Assembly (NCBI GenBank): GCA_022710685.1
Contig: JAKLGM010000008.1
Span: 1 to 36,746, forward strand
Source: Patescibacteria group bacterium
Lineage (GTDB): Bacteria; Patescibacteriota; Patescibacteriia; Patescibacteriales; UBA12465
Reading direction: 5' to 3'
Length of the DNA: 36,746 bases
The notes beneath the pieces are model-generated. The model searched no databases. It was not told where the DNA came from and saw only the letters and a program-made list of their open reading frames with translations. Positions 29,488 through 36,746 of this stretch are shown here, piece by piece (position 1 is the first letter of the stretch; every line of letters begins with the position of its first letter). A program made the position numbers and the translations under genes.

Positions 29488-30264
29488 ATGACTATTATCC
29501 AATCCATTATCATCGGCCTAGTCGAAGGCCTGACCGAATTCTTGCCGGTTTCATCAACGGCTCACATGATCATCAGCTCCAAGCTGATGGGGATTACCGC
29601 CACCGATTTCACTAAAACTTTTGAAATCGTCATCCAGCTTGGCGCTATCTTGGCGGTGGTAATTTTATATTTCAAGCAATTATTGCAGTGGGGGAATATC
29701 AAAAAATTAATAGCCGCTTTTATCCCCACGGCGCTCATCGGTTTCGGTCTATACAAGATTGTGAAATCTTTTCTAATGGAGAGCTTGCCCTTAATCACTG
29801 GCGCTCTGCTCATCGGCGGCTTAATCTTAATAATCTTTGAGACTTGGCATAAAGGCAAGGGAGAGAAGAAAGAATCGGGGAACGGCTTGGCCGACATCTC
29901 TTACCGCCAATGTTTTTATATCGGCCTCTTCCAGGCGTTAGCTATCGTTCCAGGCGTTTCTCGCTCTGCCGCTACCATCATCGGCGGCTTGGCCTTAGGA
30001 TTAAAGCGCCGGACGATAGTGGAGTTTTCTTTCCTCCTGGCTGTCCCGACTATGATCGCGGCTTCAGGCTGGGATTTATTGCAAAGCGCTAATAATATTT
30101 CTTCTGATCAGATAGGAGTACTGGCGATTGGATTCATTACCGCTTTCATTATCGGCGGTTTAAGCGTCAAATTCTTCCTTAAATATATCCAGAAATACAG
30201 CTTTACCCTCTTCGGCATTTACCGAATAATAATCGGCCTGCTATTGCTATTGTTTCTCCTCTAA
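29488..30264 (+). CDS. uppP: Undecaprenyl-diphosphatase
   Basis: A 258-residue membrane enzyme that removes one phosphate from undecaprenyl diphosphate, recycling the lipid carrier of peptidoglycan synthesis. The family's two active-site repeats are visible: GLVEGLTEFLPVSSTAH near the N-terminus and PGVSRSAATI in the middle. There are about seven to eight membrane helices. The start is ATG 29488, which begins the canonical MTIIQSIIIGLVEG; an ATG 48 nt upstream falls in the previous terminator. A 15-bp bidirectional terminator follows. Confidence 0.95.
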   Translation: MTIIQSIIIGLVEGLTEFLPVSSTAHMIISSKLMGITATDFTKTFEIVIQLGAILAVVILYFKQLLQWGNIKKLIAAFIPTALIGFGLYKIVKSFLMESLPLITGALLIGGLILIIFETWHKGKGEKKESGNGLADISYRQCFYIGLFQALAIVPGVSRSAATIIGGLALGLKRRTIVEFSFLLAVPTMIAASGWDLLQSANNISSDQIGVLAIGFITAFIIGGLSVKFFLKYIQKYSFTLFGIYRIIIGLLLLLFLL

Positions 30265-30299
30265 AACAAAAAACAGCTTAGATCAAGCTGTTTTTTGTT
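30265..30299. terminator. Bidirectional terminator between uppP and rplA
   Basis: A perfect 15-bp stem, AACAAAAAACAGCTT/AAGCTGTTTTTTGTT, with a 5-nt loop and T-tracts on both strands. It closes uppP and the minus-strand ribosomal operon. Confidence 0.92.
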
Positions 30300-30321
30300 A
30301 TCTAAAAATAAACGTAATCAA

Positions 30322-31020
30322 TTAGATGCTGACTCTGACACCCGGGCCCATAGTAGAGCTGATGCTAGCATTCTTGATATAAACGCCTTTAGCCGAGCTC
30401 GGTTTAGCCTTTCTGATGGTTTCTAAAAGGGTATTAAAGTTGTCAGCTAACTTAGCGCTCTCAAAGCTGACCTTGCCAATGACCGCATGGACATTGCCGG
30501 TGTCATCATTCTTGAAGCTAATTTTGCCTTTCTTTAATTCTTCTACCGCCTTAGCCGGATTCTGGGTAACGGTATCATTCTTAGGGGAGGGCATCAAGCC
30601 GCGGGTACCTAAGATTTTAGCAATCTGAGCTAAATTCTTCATCATATCCGGCTCGGCTACCGCCACCTGAAAATCAGTCTTTTCGGTTTTCTTAATCTCG
30701 GCGATTAAATCATCGCCACCGACTAAATCAGCGCCGGCAGCTTTGACGGCTTTTTCATTAGCGGAAGAAACAAAGGCTGCTACTCTGACGCTTTTGCCAG
30801 TGCCATGAGGCAAGCTGACAGCGCCTCTAACTTGCTGATCGCCTTTCTTCGGGTCAATTCCTAAGCGGAAATGGACTTCAATGGAAGCGTCAAATTTAGC
30901 CTTGTTAGTTTTTTTGGCTAACTCGATAGCTTCAGCGATACCATAAGTCTTAGTGTTGTCAAAAAGAGACTCAACTTTCTTTTTGGCCACTGGGGCCTTC
31001 ACATTTTTTTCTTTCGGCAT
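30322..31020 (-). CDS. rplA: 50S ribosomal protein L1
   Basis: A protein of about 232 residues that binds 23S rRNA at the L1 stalk. Family segments are PHGTGKSVRVAAF, ADLVGGDDLI, RGLMPSPKNDTV and the C-terminal SSTMGPGVRV. The start is taken as ATG 31020 (MPKEKNVK); an in-frame ATG at 31044 would add eight residues. It lies 57 bp after rplK in the minus-strand operon and is followed by the bidirectional terminator, not by rplJ-rplL. The N-terminal tail is lysine-rich. Confidence 0.96.
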   Translation of the reverse strand: MPKEKNVKAPVAKKKVESLFDNTKTYGIAEAIELAKKTNKAKFDASIEVHFRLGIDPKKGDQQVRGAVSLPHGTGKSVRVAAFVSSANEKAVKAAGADLVGGDDLIAEIKKTEKTDFQVAVAEPDMMKNLAQIAKILGTRGLMPSPKNDTVTQNPAKAVEELKKGKISFKNDDTGNVHAVIGKVSFESAKLADNFNTLLETIRKAKPSSAKGVYIKNASISSTMGPGVRVSI

Positions 31021-31077
31021 AGTGTTACTCGTGGTTCTATCCAACCATTAATGGCTGTCCCACAAATTAGTTAATAA

Positions 31078-31500
31078 TTATTTTACTTCCACGCCCATTT
31101 GTCTGGCAGTGCCGGCGATGATGTTCATTGCGGCTTCCAAATCATTGGCGTTTAAGTCGCTCATTTTAATCTGAGCGATTTCTTTCAATTGATCCTTGGT
31201 AATTGATCCGACCTTGTCAGTCAATGGCTTGCTGGAACCTTTTGAGATCTTGGCAAACTTCTTGATTAATTCGGAAGCCGGTGCGGTTTTAGTGATAAAA
31301 TCATAGCTTCTGTCCTCATAGACTCTGATTTCCACCGGGACCACATCGCCCATTCTGTCCTTGGTAGCTTCATTGAAGCGTTGGCAGAATTCTTGGATAT
31401 TCAAACCGTGCTGGCCTAAAGCCGGACCCACTGGCGGAGCCGGATTAGCTTGGCCGCCCACGATTTGCAACTTAATTAAAGTTTTTAATTTTTTGGCCAT
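31078..31500 (-). CDS. rplK: 50S ribosomal protein L11
   Basis: A 140-residue ribosomal protein of the GTPase-associated centre. It has [20 protein letters not shown] near the N-terminus and the C-terminal [18 protein letters not shown], both invariant family marks. It lies 68 bp downstream of nusG. Confidence 0.97.
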   Translation of the reverse strand: MAKKLKTLIKLQIVGGQANPAPPVGPALGQHGLNIQEFCQRFNEATKDRMGDVVPVEIRVYEDRSYDFITKTAPASELIKKFAKISKGSSKPLTDKVGSITKDQLKEIAQIKMSDLNANDLEAAMNIIAGTARQMGVEVK

Positions 31501-31568
31501 ATTAATTAATAATATTTCCGTAGAAGCTCAACCCAAAAGGGCAGAACGAAAATATGCTATTTATATAT

Positions 31569-32114
31569 TTATACTTTTTTAATCTGTAAAAAGTCTAATT
31601 CCACCGGGGTCTCGCGTCCGAACATGGAAACATTGACCTTGACTTTGCCTTTAGCTTCGTCAATGTTGGTAATCTTGCCTTCCATATTCTTAAACGGACC
31701 TTCGGTAATGCGAACCAAATCGCCGACACTGACATCGATCTTGAATTTCGGATCTTCTTGGCCCATACGCTTCATCAATCCTTGGATTTCTTCGTTGCCC
31801 ACCGGAGTCGGAGTCGAGCCGACACCGATAAATCCGGTGACGTTCGGGGTGTTTCTAACTACATACCAAGACTCATCAGTCACGATCATTTCGACGATAA
31901 CGTAGCCGGGGAAGATCTTTTCTTCCACGATCTTACGTTTACCGTTCTTAATTTTAGTCTTCTTTTCGGTCGGAACTAAGACATTGAAGATTTTGTCTCC
32001 CATGTCTAAGGTTTCAACCCTTTGTTTCAAATTTCTGGCCACATTTTCTTCATACCCGGAATAGGTGTGAAGGACATACCAGCGTCGCCCCTGGTTTAAA
32101 ATTTGTTTAGCCAT
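31569..32114 (-). CDS. nusG: Transcription termination/antitermination factor NusG
   Basis: A 181-residue protein. The NGN domain (RRWYVLHTYSGYEENVA, then KKIFPGYV-like EEKIFPGYVIVEM) contacts RNA polymerase, and the C-terminal KOW domain (VGDLVRITEGPFKNMEGKI) contacts ribosomal protein S10 or Rho in other bacteria. It follows secE with 40 bp between the genes, the standard order. Confidence 0.97.
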   Translation of the reverse strand: MAKQILNQGRRWYVLHTYSGYEENVARNLKQRVETLDMGDKIFNVLVPTEKKTKIKNGKRKIVEEKIFPGYVIVEMIVTDESWYVVRNTPNVTGFIGVGSTPTPVGNEEIQGLMKRMGQEDPKFKIDVSVGDLVRITEGPFKNMEGKITNIDEAKGKVKVNVSMFGRETPVELDFLQIKKV

Positions 32115-32154
32115 AATGATGGTTGCTCCAAGCCTAAGCTTGGAATTTTATGAA

Positions 32155-32340
32155 CTATTTAATGATAATGAGGTTAAATCCCCAGCTAAAGATATAGTCT
32201 AAGGCGCCCAAGAAAAGAGCGGTGCCCAAAGAAACGCCCAGAACCATCAAAGTGTAGTTATAGGTTTCTTTCTTGGTGGGCCAAGTCACTTTTTTCATTT
32301 CAGCGGCTGACTCTCTGATATAATTGGAAAGCTTGCTCAT
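32155..32340 (-). CDS. secE: Preprotein translocase subunit SecE
   Basis: A 61-residue protein with one membrane helix, the minimal SecE. The conserved cytosolic amphipathic segment EMKKVTWPTKKETYNYT precedes the helix VLGVSLGTALFLGALDYIF. It is part of the SecYEG translocon and the first gene of secE-nusG-rplK-rplA. Confidence 0.95.
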   Translation of the reverse strand: MSKLSNYIRESAAEMKKVTWPTKKETYNYTLMVLGVSLGTALFLGALDYIFSWGFNLIIIK

Positions 32341-32394
32341 AGCGCTTTTGTAATTAAAAATAGCCTCTGCGGGCCATTTGTTTTATATATCTAT

Positions 32395-32423
32395 ATAATA
32401 CCCAATATAAAAGAGCTTGTCAA
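32395..32423 (-). promoter_or_regulatory. Promoter of secE-nusG-rplK-rplA (minus strand)
   Basis: Minus-strand TTGACA (32423-32418), 17 bp, TATTAT (32400-32395). Start near 32388, a leader of about 48 nt. Confidence 0.75.
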
Positions 32424-32445
32424 GGAAGTTAGACCCCGGATTTAT

Positions 32446-32474
32446 TTGCTTTTTATAGGGGAAAAGGGTAAAAT
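32446..32474 (+). promoter_or_regulatory. Promoter of the 558-residue membrane protein gene
   Basis: TTGCTT, 17 bp, TAAAAT, divergent from the secE promoter with 22 bp between the two -35 boxes. Leader of about 57 nt. Confidence 0.55.
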
Positions 32475-32537
32475 AATAGGGAATAATAATTATCTTTTCT
32501 GTTAGGCCATCTCGGGCTTAATAGCTTTTCTTATTTT

Positions 32538-34214
32538 ATGGTTAGCCCTAATTTAATCAAAAAAGGCCAAAGTTTTCTAACGGTGAACCCTAATGCCAAA
32601 AAGCTTTTTCAGCTTATCTATGGCAAGAAGCAGAAAGCGGAAACTGCCTTTGACGATGAAACCCCGAAAATTCATGTCTCCCATATCGTTTCTCAGCTAT
32701 CCTTCCTCTACGAGAAGATCAGAAATGCCGTCGATTATGACGACGATCATTTACTCCGGAAAAATGCCATTAAAAGAATAATCAAGCGCCAAATCTTCAT
32801 CGAAGGCGCCTTGGTTGATTATGACAGCGAAGAGATAGCGATGAAACTTCTAACCGAGCTAATTCAGGCCGGTTATTTGCCGAATGACAAGATTCCAGAG
32901 ATAAAAATCAAAGAGGTCGCCAGCTTGCTGGAAAAATATATCATGCTTCGCCACCGCTACAAGAAAATCCATCCTGCCAATCTGGACATGAAAGAAAAGG
33001 AAAGCCATGAACGGTCGCTAGTCATGAACTGGATTATCACTCTCGCCGCCACTGAAATCGAGGAAAATTTGAATCGGGATGACGTCAAGCGCCTAGTGGT
33101 TTCTAATATCTTTGAAATTCTTTCCCGCACCATCAAGATGCCGAACGATCTGCCTTACCAAAAAGACTTAGATATCCAAATCTACCTATCAATCGCGCGC
33201 AATTTTCTAAAATTAGATCTAGACATGCAAAGCTTTGTGGCTTTCAAATATTATAATAACTGGGAAGAAGCTACCGGCGAAGATATCAAAAGGATTGCCG
33301 CCGACCTGAATGCTATCCACGCCTTAGTGGAGAAACAGCTGAAACACCCCCTGATAAAGCAGATAGACAAGATTGTCCGCCGTTATTCCTTATACTATTC
33401 CTTGCTAACCGAAGTGATTGAGGAAAACCCCAGCAAAGTCTATGATAATGCCACTAGTAATACTAAGGCTTTTTTGAACCTAATCAAAGAAAAGTGCGAA
33501 AAAAAATATTCCAAGGTTAAATCCCGACTCTGGCGTTCCGGCTTGCGCAGTATTATTTATATCTTTTTAACCAAATCTATTTTTGTCTTGCTGCTAGAAA
33601 TACCAGCCATCAAGTTCTTTGGCGAAAAAGTCAACCCGTTAGCCTTAATCATCAACATCTCTTTCCCGGCCATCCTACTATTTATCATAATCCTTTTTAC
33701 CAAGACACCGAACAAGAAGAACACCGAAAAAATCATTGAAGGCATCAAGGAAGTAACTTTCATAGAAAACCAAAAGTTCCAGCCGATTTATCTGCGCAAG
33801 GATACTCGCCGTAATTACCTGATGAACATCCTTTTCAATTTGATCTACACCACTGCCTTCCTCTTGACTGTTTATCTGTTGATAAAGTTACTACACCTAT
33901 TCTCCTTTAACTGGGTCAGCGTCACTATCTTCTTGTTCTTCTTGGCTTTTGTCAGCTTCTTCTCCTTCCGCATCAAGCGCGACGTCAAACAATGGATAAT
34001 CACTGAAAGCCGGGAAACCATCCTGAGTTTCATCTTTGATTTTTTCTACATGCCAATCGTAGCTGTCGGCAAATGGCTTTCTAGCAATATTTCCCGCATC
34101 AACGTCTTCATCTTTGTCTTAGACTTCATTATTGAAACTCCTTTCAAAGTTATCGTCGGCATCATCGAGGACTGGACCAAATACTTGAAAGAAAAGAAAG
34201 AGGATTTATCATAA
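32538..34214 (+). CDS. Large membrane protein, unknown function
   Basis: A 558-residue protein I do not recognise. The first 335 residues are soluble, charged and helical. Then come two hydrophobic pairs (IIYIFLTKSIFVLLLEIPAI, ALIINISFPAILLFIIIL, then NILFNLIYTTAFLLTVYLL and VSVTIFLFFLAFVSFFSF), and a C-terminal part with weaker hydrophobic stretches ending in a lysine-rich tail. No catalytic motif stands out. It shares a promoter region with the secE operon and is followed 4 nt later by rsmI, suggesting co-expression with translation genes. Confidence 0.8.
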   Translation: MVSPNLIKKGQSFLTVNPNAKKLFQLIYGKKQKAETAFDDETPKIHVSHIVSQLSFLYEKIRNAVDYDDDHLLRKNAIKRIIKRQIFIEGALVDYDSEEIAMKLLTELIQAGYLPNDKIPEIKIKEVASLLEKYIMLRHRYKKIHPANLDMKEKESHERSLVMNWIITLAATEIEENLNRDDVKRLVVSNIFEILSRTIKMPNDLPYQKDLDIQIYLSIARNFLKLDLDMQSFVAFKYYNNWEEATGEDIKRIAADLNAIHALVEKQLKHPLIKQIDKIVRRYSLYYSLLTEVIEENPSKVYDNATSNTKAFLNLIKEKCEKKYSKVKSRLWRSGLRSIIYIFLTKSIFVLLLEIPAIKFFGEKVNPLALIINISFPAILLFIIILFTKTPNKKNTEKIIEGIKEVTFIENQKFQPIYLRKDTRRNYLMNILFNLIYTTAFLLTVYLLIKLLHLFSFNWVSVTIFLFFLAFVSFFSFRIKRDVKQWIITESRETILSFIFDFFYMPIVAVGKWLSSNISRINVFIFVLDFIIETPFKVIVGIIEDWTKYLKEKKEDLS

Positions 34215-34218
34215 AACT

Positions 34219-34899
34219 ATGCCTCTAGCAATCGTCGCCACTCCTATCGGTAACCTGGAAGATATCAGCCTCCGCGCCCTCAACACCCTGAAGGCGGCGG
34301 ATACTGTTTTATGCGAAGACACGCGCGTCACCCAGAAGCTCCTGAGCCATTATGAAATCAAGAAGCCGCTCCTGTCATATCACCAACATTCCAATTTGAC
34401 TAAAATCAATCAAATCATTGAGCTGCTGCGCCAAGGTAAGCAGTTAGCTTTAGTAAGCGATGCCGGCACCCCGGGCATTTCTGACCCAGGCGGGGAATTA
34501 GTCCATCAGATCCTAGCTGAATTGCCCGAAACCCAAATTGAGGCCATTCCAGGAGCTTGCGCAGCCATTGCCGCTCTTTCCATTTCCGGCATGCCAACCG
34601 ACAAGTTCTTGTTCTTGGGATTTCCGCCCCACAAGAAGGGCAGACAGACTTTTTTAAAAAAAATAGCTAGCAGCGAATACCCGGTAGTAGTCTATGAATC
34701 CAAACATCGGATTATAAAATTCTTGGAAGAATTGGAGGCCACAATGAAGCCAGAAGAAATTATGGTCGGCCGCGAGCTGACAAAAATGTATGAATGCGCC
34801 TATCGTGGCGATTTAAAAAATATAATAACAGCCATTAAATCAGACGCTAATGCCCAGAAAGGGGAATTCGTCGTGATTATAAAACCAAAGAAAAAATAA
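34219..34899 (+). CDS. rsmI: 16S rRNA (cytidine-1402-2'-O)-methyltransferase RsmI
   Basis: A 226-residue SAM-dependent enzyme of the tetrapyrrole-methylase fold. It has VATPIGNLEDISLRAL at the N-terminus, CEDTRVTQKLL, LVSDAGTPGISDPG and FLGFPPHKKGR, all RsmI marks. It 2'-O-methylates C1402 in the ribosomal decoding centre. Typical RsmI has 270-290 residues; the small C-terminal domain is missing here. It is 1 nt upstream of metG. Confidence 0.95.
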   Translation: MPLAIVATPIGNLEDISLRALNTLKAADTVLCEDTRVTQKLLSHYEIKKPLLSYHQHSNLTKINQIIELLRQGKQLALVSDAGTPGISDPGGELVHQILAELPETQIEAIPGACAAIAALSISGMPTDKFLFLGFPPHKKGRQTFLKKIASSEYPVVVYESKHRIIKFLEELEATMKPEEIMVGRELTKMYECAYRGDLKNIITAIKSDANAQKGEFVVIIKPKKK

Positions 34900-34900
34900 T

Positions 34901-36334
34901 ATGACTGACCATAACCATTTCTATATCACTACCACCTTGCCTTATATCAACGCTGAGCCGCACATCGGTTTTGCCGCGGAAATTATCCGCGCCGATGCCA
35001 TCGCCCGCTATGAGCGTCTCTTAGGTAAGAAGGTTTTCTTCAACACGGGTACAGACGAGCACGGCCTGAAGATATTCCGCAAAGCGGAAGAAAACAAGAT
35101 TGAACCGCAAGCCTATTGCGACCAGCTAGCCAAAAAATTTGAAGCTCTAAAACAAACGCTAAACCTGAGCTATGACAGTTTTATCCGCACCACTGACCAG
35201 CATCATCTAGAGGCGGCCCAAGAATTCTGGCGCCGCTGTCTGGCCAAAGGCGATATCTACAAAAAAGCCTACCAGGTAAAATATTGTGTCGGCTGCGAAT
35301 TGGAAAAGACCGAATCAGAACTAGTTAACGGCCGCTGTCCGCTCCACCCGGACAAGGACCCGGAAATGATCGAAGAGGAAAATTACTTCTTCCGTTTTTC
35401 CAATTATCAAAAGCCGCTCCTAGATTTCTATAACAATAATCCGGATTTTGTCTTACCCCATCATCGCTTCACTGAAATCAAGAATTTCGTGGAAGGTGGC
35501 TTACAAGATTTTTCCATTTCTCGCCTCAAAAGCAAGATGCCTTGGGGCGTGGCCGTGCCTGATGATCCGGAGCAGGTGATGTATGTCTGGTTTGATGCTT
35601 TGATAAACTATATTTCTTGTCTTGGATGGCCAAAAAATGACCAAAAATTCAGCAATTTTTGGCCCGGACTCCAAGTCTGCGGCAAAGATAATCTGCGCCA
35701 ACAAACTGCCATGTGGCAAGCCATGTTGCTTTCGGCCGCGCTACCGAACTCCGAACAAGTCCTAATCTTCGGCTTCATCACCAACAACGGCCAGAAGATG
35801 AGCAAGTCTTTAGGCAATGTGGTTGATCCTCTGGCTCTGGTGGAAAAATTTGGCATTGATCCGACCCGCTATTATCTTTTGAAAGAAATCCAAGTCTTTG
35901 AAGACAGCGACTTCAACGAAGAAAATGTTACCAAGCTATACAATGCCGACCTAGCCAATGGCTTAGGCAATTTAGCCGCTCGCACTGCTAACCTCTTAGA
36001 AAAGAATGAGATCCAATTAGAGTTAAAGTTAAACAGCGATGAAGAGTTGGAAAATTCTTTCAAGGACAAGATGAGCGAATATGCTTTAGGGGAAGCCTTA
36101 AAAGTATTATGGGACAAGGTCAAAGCCAGCGATGAGTTCTTGAGCCAGACCACTCCTTGGAAATTATCCGATAAAGAAGAAATTGCTACAATTCTCCGGC
36201 CAGTAGCCCAAAACATCTTAAACATCGCTTATTGGCTCTCACCCTTCATGCCCGAGACCGCTAAAAAAATCCGAGAACAATATAGTGCGACTCAAATCAA
36301 AAAAGGCGAACCGCTCTTTCCGCGCTTAGCCTAA
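34901..36334 (+). CDS. metG: Methionyl-tRNA synthetase
   Basis: A 477-residue class I synthetase that charges tRNA-Met. HIGF (21-24), TGTDEHG (49-55), the pocket Trp230 in MYVWFDA and KMSKS (299-303) are all present, with a zinc knob of Cys129, Cys132 and Cys146. The C-terminal helical anticodon domain is complete to about residue 475, with no C-terminal dimerisation domain. It keeps the normal methionine pocket, in contrast to the paralogue at 10364. Confidence 0.95.
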   Translation: MTDHNHFYITTTLPYINAEPHIGFAAEIIRADAIARYERLLGKKVFFNTGTDEHGLKIFRKAEENKIEPQAYCDQLAKKFEALKQTLNLSYDSFIRTTDQHHLEAAQEFWRRCLAKGDIYKKAYQVKYCVGCELEKTESELVNGRCPLHPDKDPEMIEEENYFFRFSNYQKPLLDFYNNNPDFVLPHHRFTEIKNFVEGGLQDFSISRLKSKMPWGVAVPDDPEQVMYVWFDALINYISCLGWPKNDQKFSNFWPGLQVCGKDNLRQQTAMWQAMLLSAALPNSEQVLIFGFITNNGQKMSKSLGNVVDPLALVEKFGIDPTRYYLLKEIQVFEDSDFNEENVTKLYNADLANGLGNLAARTANLLEKNEIQLELKLNSDEELENSFKDKMSEYALGEALKVLWDKVKASDEFLSQTTPWKLSDKEEIATILRPVAQNILNIAYWLSPFMPETAKKIREQYSATQIKKGEPLFPRLA

Positions 36335-36340
36335 ATTATT

Positions 36341-36746
36341 ATGACTAAAAAAAATCGGGCCGGCTTTACCCTGATAGAACTCATCATCGTCATCGTGATT
36401 ATCGCCACCATTATCACTGCCGCTTTTATTTATTTTGACAATCTTTTGGAAAGCGGCCGCGATACCAGACGGGTGAGTGATATTGCTCAGATCCAAAACG
36501 CTTTGAAATTATATTACCGCGATGAAGGCCAATATCCCGACTCTTTAACCTTTGGCAGTGCCTTAGAAGGAAGCAACTCCAGTATTACTTATATGCTGAA
36601 AGTGCCGCAAAACCCGACGCCAAGAAATGACGGCGATTGCGCTGATAGTGAATACGTCTATACTAGAAATGTTGATTTAGGTGGCAACGAAGGCTACCGC
36701 CTAAGCTTCTGTCTGGGCGGCCAAACCCAAACCGTATCAGCCGGAA
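36341..36746 (+). CDS. Type IV pilin-like / pseudopilin protein (3' partial)
   Basis: Begins with ATG 36341 and runs off the window after 135 codons. The prepilin leader and helix are clear: KKNRAGFTLIELIIVIVIIA, with the peptidase cut expected after the glycine and Phe, Thr, Leu, Ile, Glu(+5) following. After the helix comes DIAQIQNALKLYYRDEGQYPDSL, typical of type II secretion and type IV pilus pseudopilins, then a globular part with two cysteines (GDCADS, LSFCLGG). It probably belongs to surface pili or DNA uptake. Confidence 0.92.
   Translation, partial: MTKKNRAGFTLIELIIVIVIIATIITAAFIYFDNLLESGRDTRRVSDIAQIQNALKLYYRDEGQYPDSLTFGSALEGSNSSITYMLKVPQNPTPRNDGDCADSEYVYTRNVDLGGNEGYRLSFCLGGQTQTVSAG

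Noticed and set aside
1-36746. CRISPR array, insertion sequence, integrase or phage genes
   Set aside because: No regularly spaced repeats and no transposase, integrase or phage structural motifs were seen on either strand.

Overview
The window reads as a chromosomal piece of a small-genome bacterium of the Candidate Phyla Radiation (Patescibacteria, Parcubacteria-like). This is an inference from style, not from a marker tree. Genes are tightly packed and many enzymes are short or single-domain (a GlmU uridylyltransferase domain without its acyltransferase, a 226-residue RsmI, a 483-residue ABC-F protein). Shine-Dalgarno sites are rare, and promoters are textbook -35/-10 boxes with 17-bp spacing. 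About 47 protein genes and one tRNA are supported. The first and last genes run off the window.

Layout. 1-2905: end of a spermidine-synthase-like gene, then greA-lysS from one promoter. 2955-4927: ABC transporter ATPase and permease plus a pyrimidine-dimer glycosylase, ending at tRNA-Gln(CTG). 5016-5655 has no gene: the 3' end of the tRNA and about 70 bp after it are repeated 440 bp downstream, and between the copies lies a promoter-to-terminator unit of about 216 nt that looks like a structured RNA. 5656-7221: two AT-rich genes (a divergent CCA-enzyme-like nucleotidyltransferase and an unknown). 7423-7617: DUF378 membrane protein.

7723-12407 is a six-gene operon from one promoter: nucleoside deoxyribosyltransferase-like protein, DegT aminotransferase, methyltransferase, HIT protein, a methionyl-tRNA synthetase paralogue with an altered amino-acid pocket, and an alpha/beta hydrolase. 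It looks like a small-molecule modification pathway and is the best candidate here for an undescribed system. 12490-17057: YibE/F, a 40-residue basic protein missed by length cut-offs, a YgjP-like protease, ABC-F, YkgJ, DUF1294 and a degenerate Nudix protein. 17094-20922: lipoprotein, GH3-family adenylase, AlaE-like exporter, flavodoxin and GlmU domain. 20974-24909: secreted protein, a SIMPL / solute-binding / HAMP trio, and an SDR. 25044-30264: frameshifted nitronate monooxygenase, PlsC acyltransferase, DUF4015 hydrolase, secreted protein, two acyl-carrier-like proteins and UppP.

30322-32340 (minus strand) is secE-nusG-rplK-rplA, divergent from a large unknown membrane protein that is followed by rsmI, the genuine metG and the start of a type IV pilin-like gene.

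Two themes recur. Terminators are folded into the ends of genes, twice with the stop codon as the hairpin loop. Several promoters sit so close to the start codon that the mRNA should be leaderless. None of the intact genes ends in TGA.
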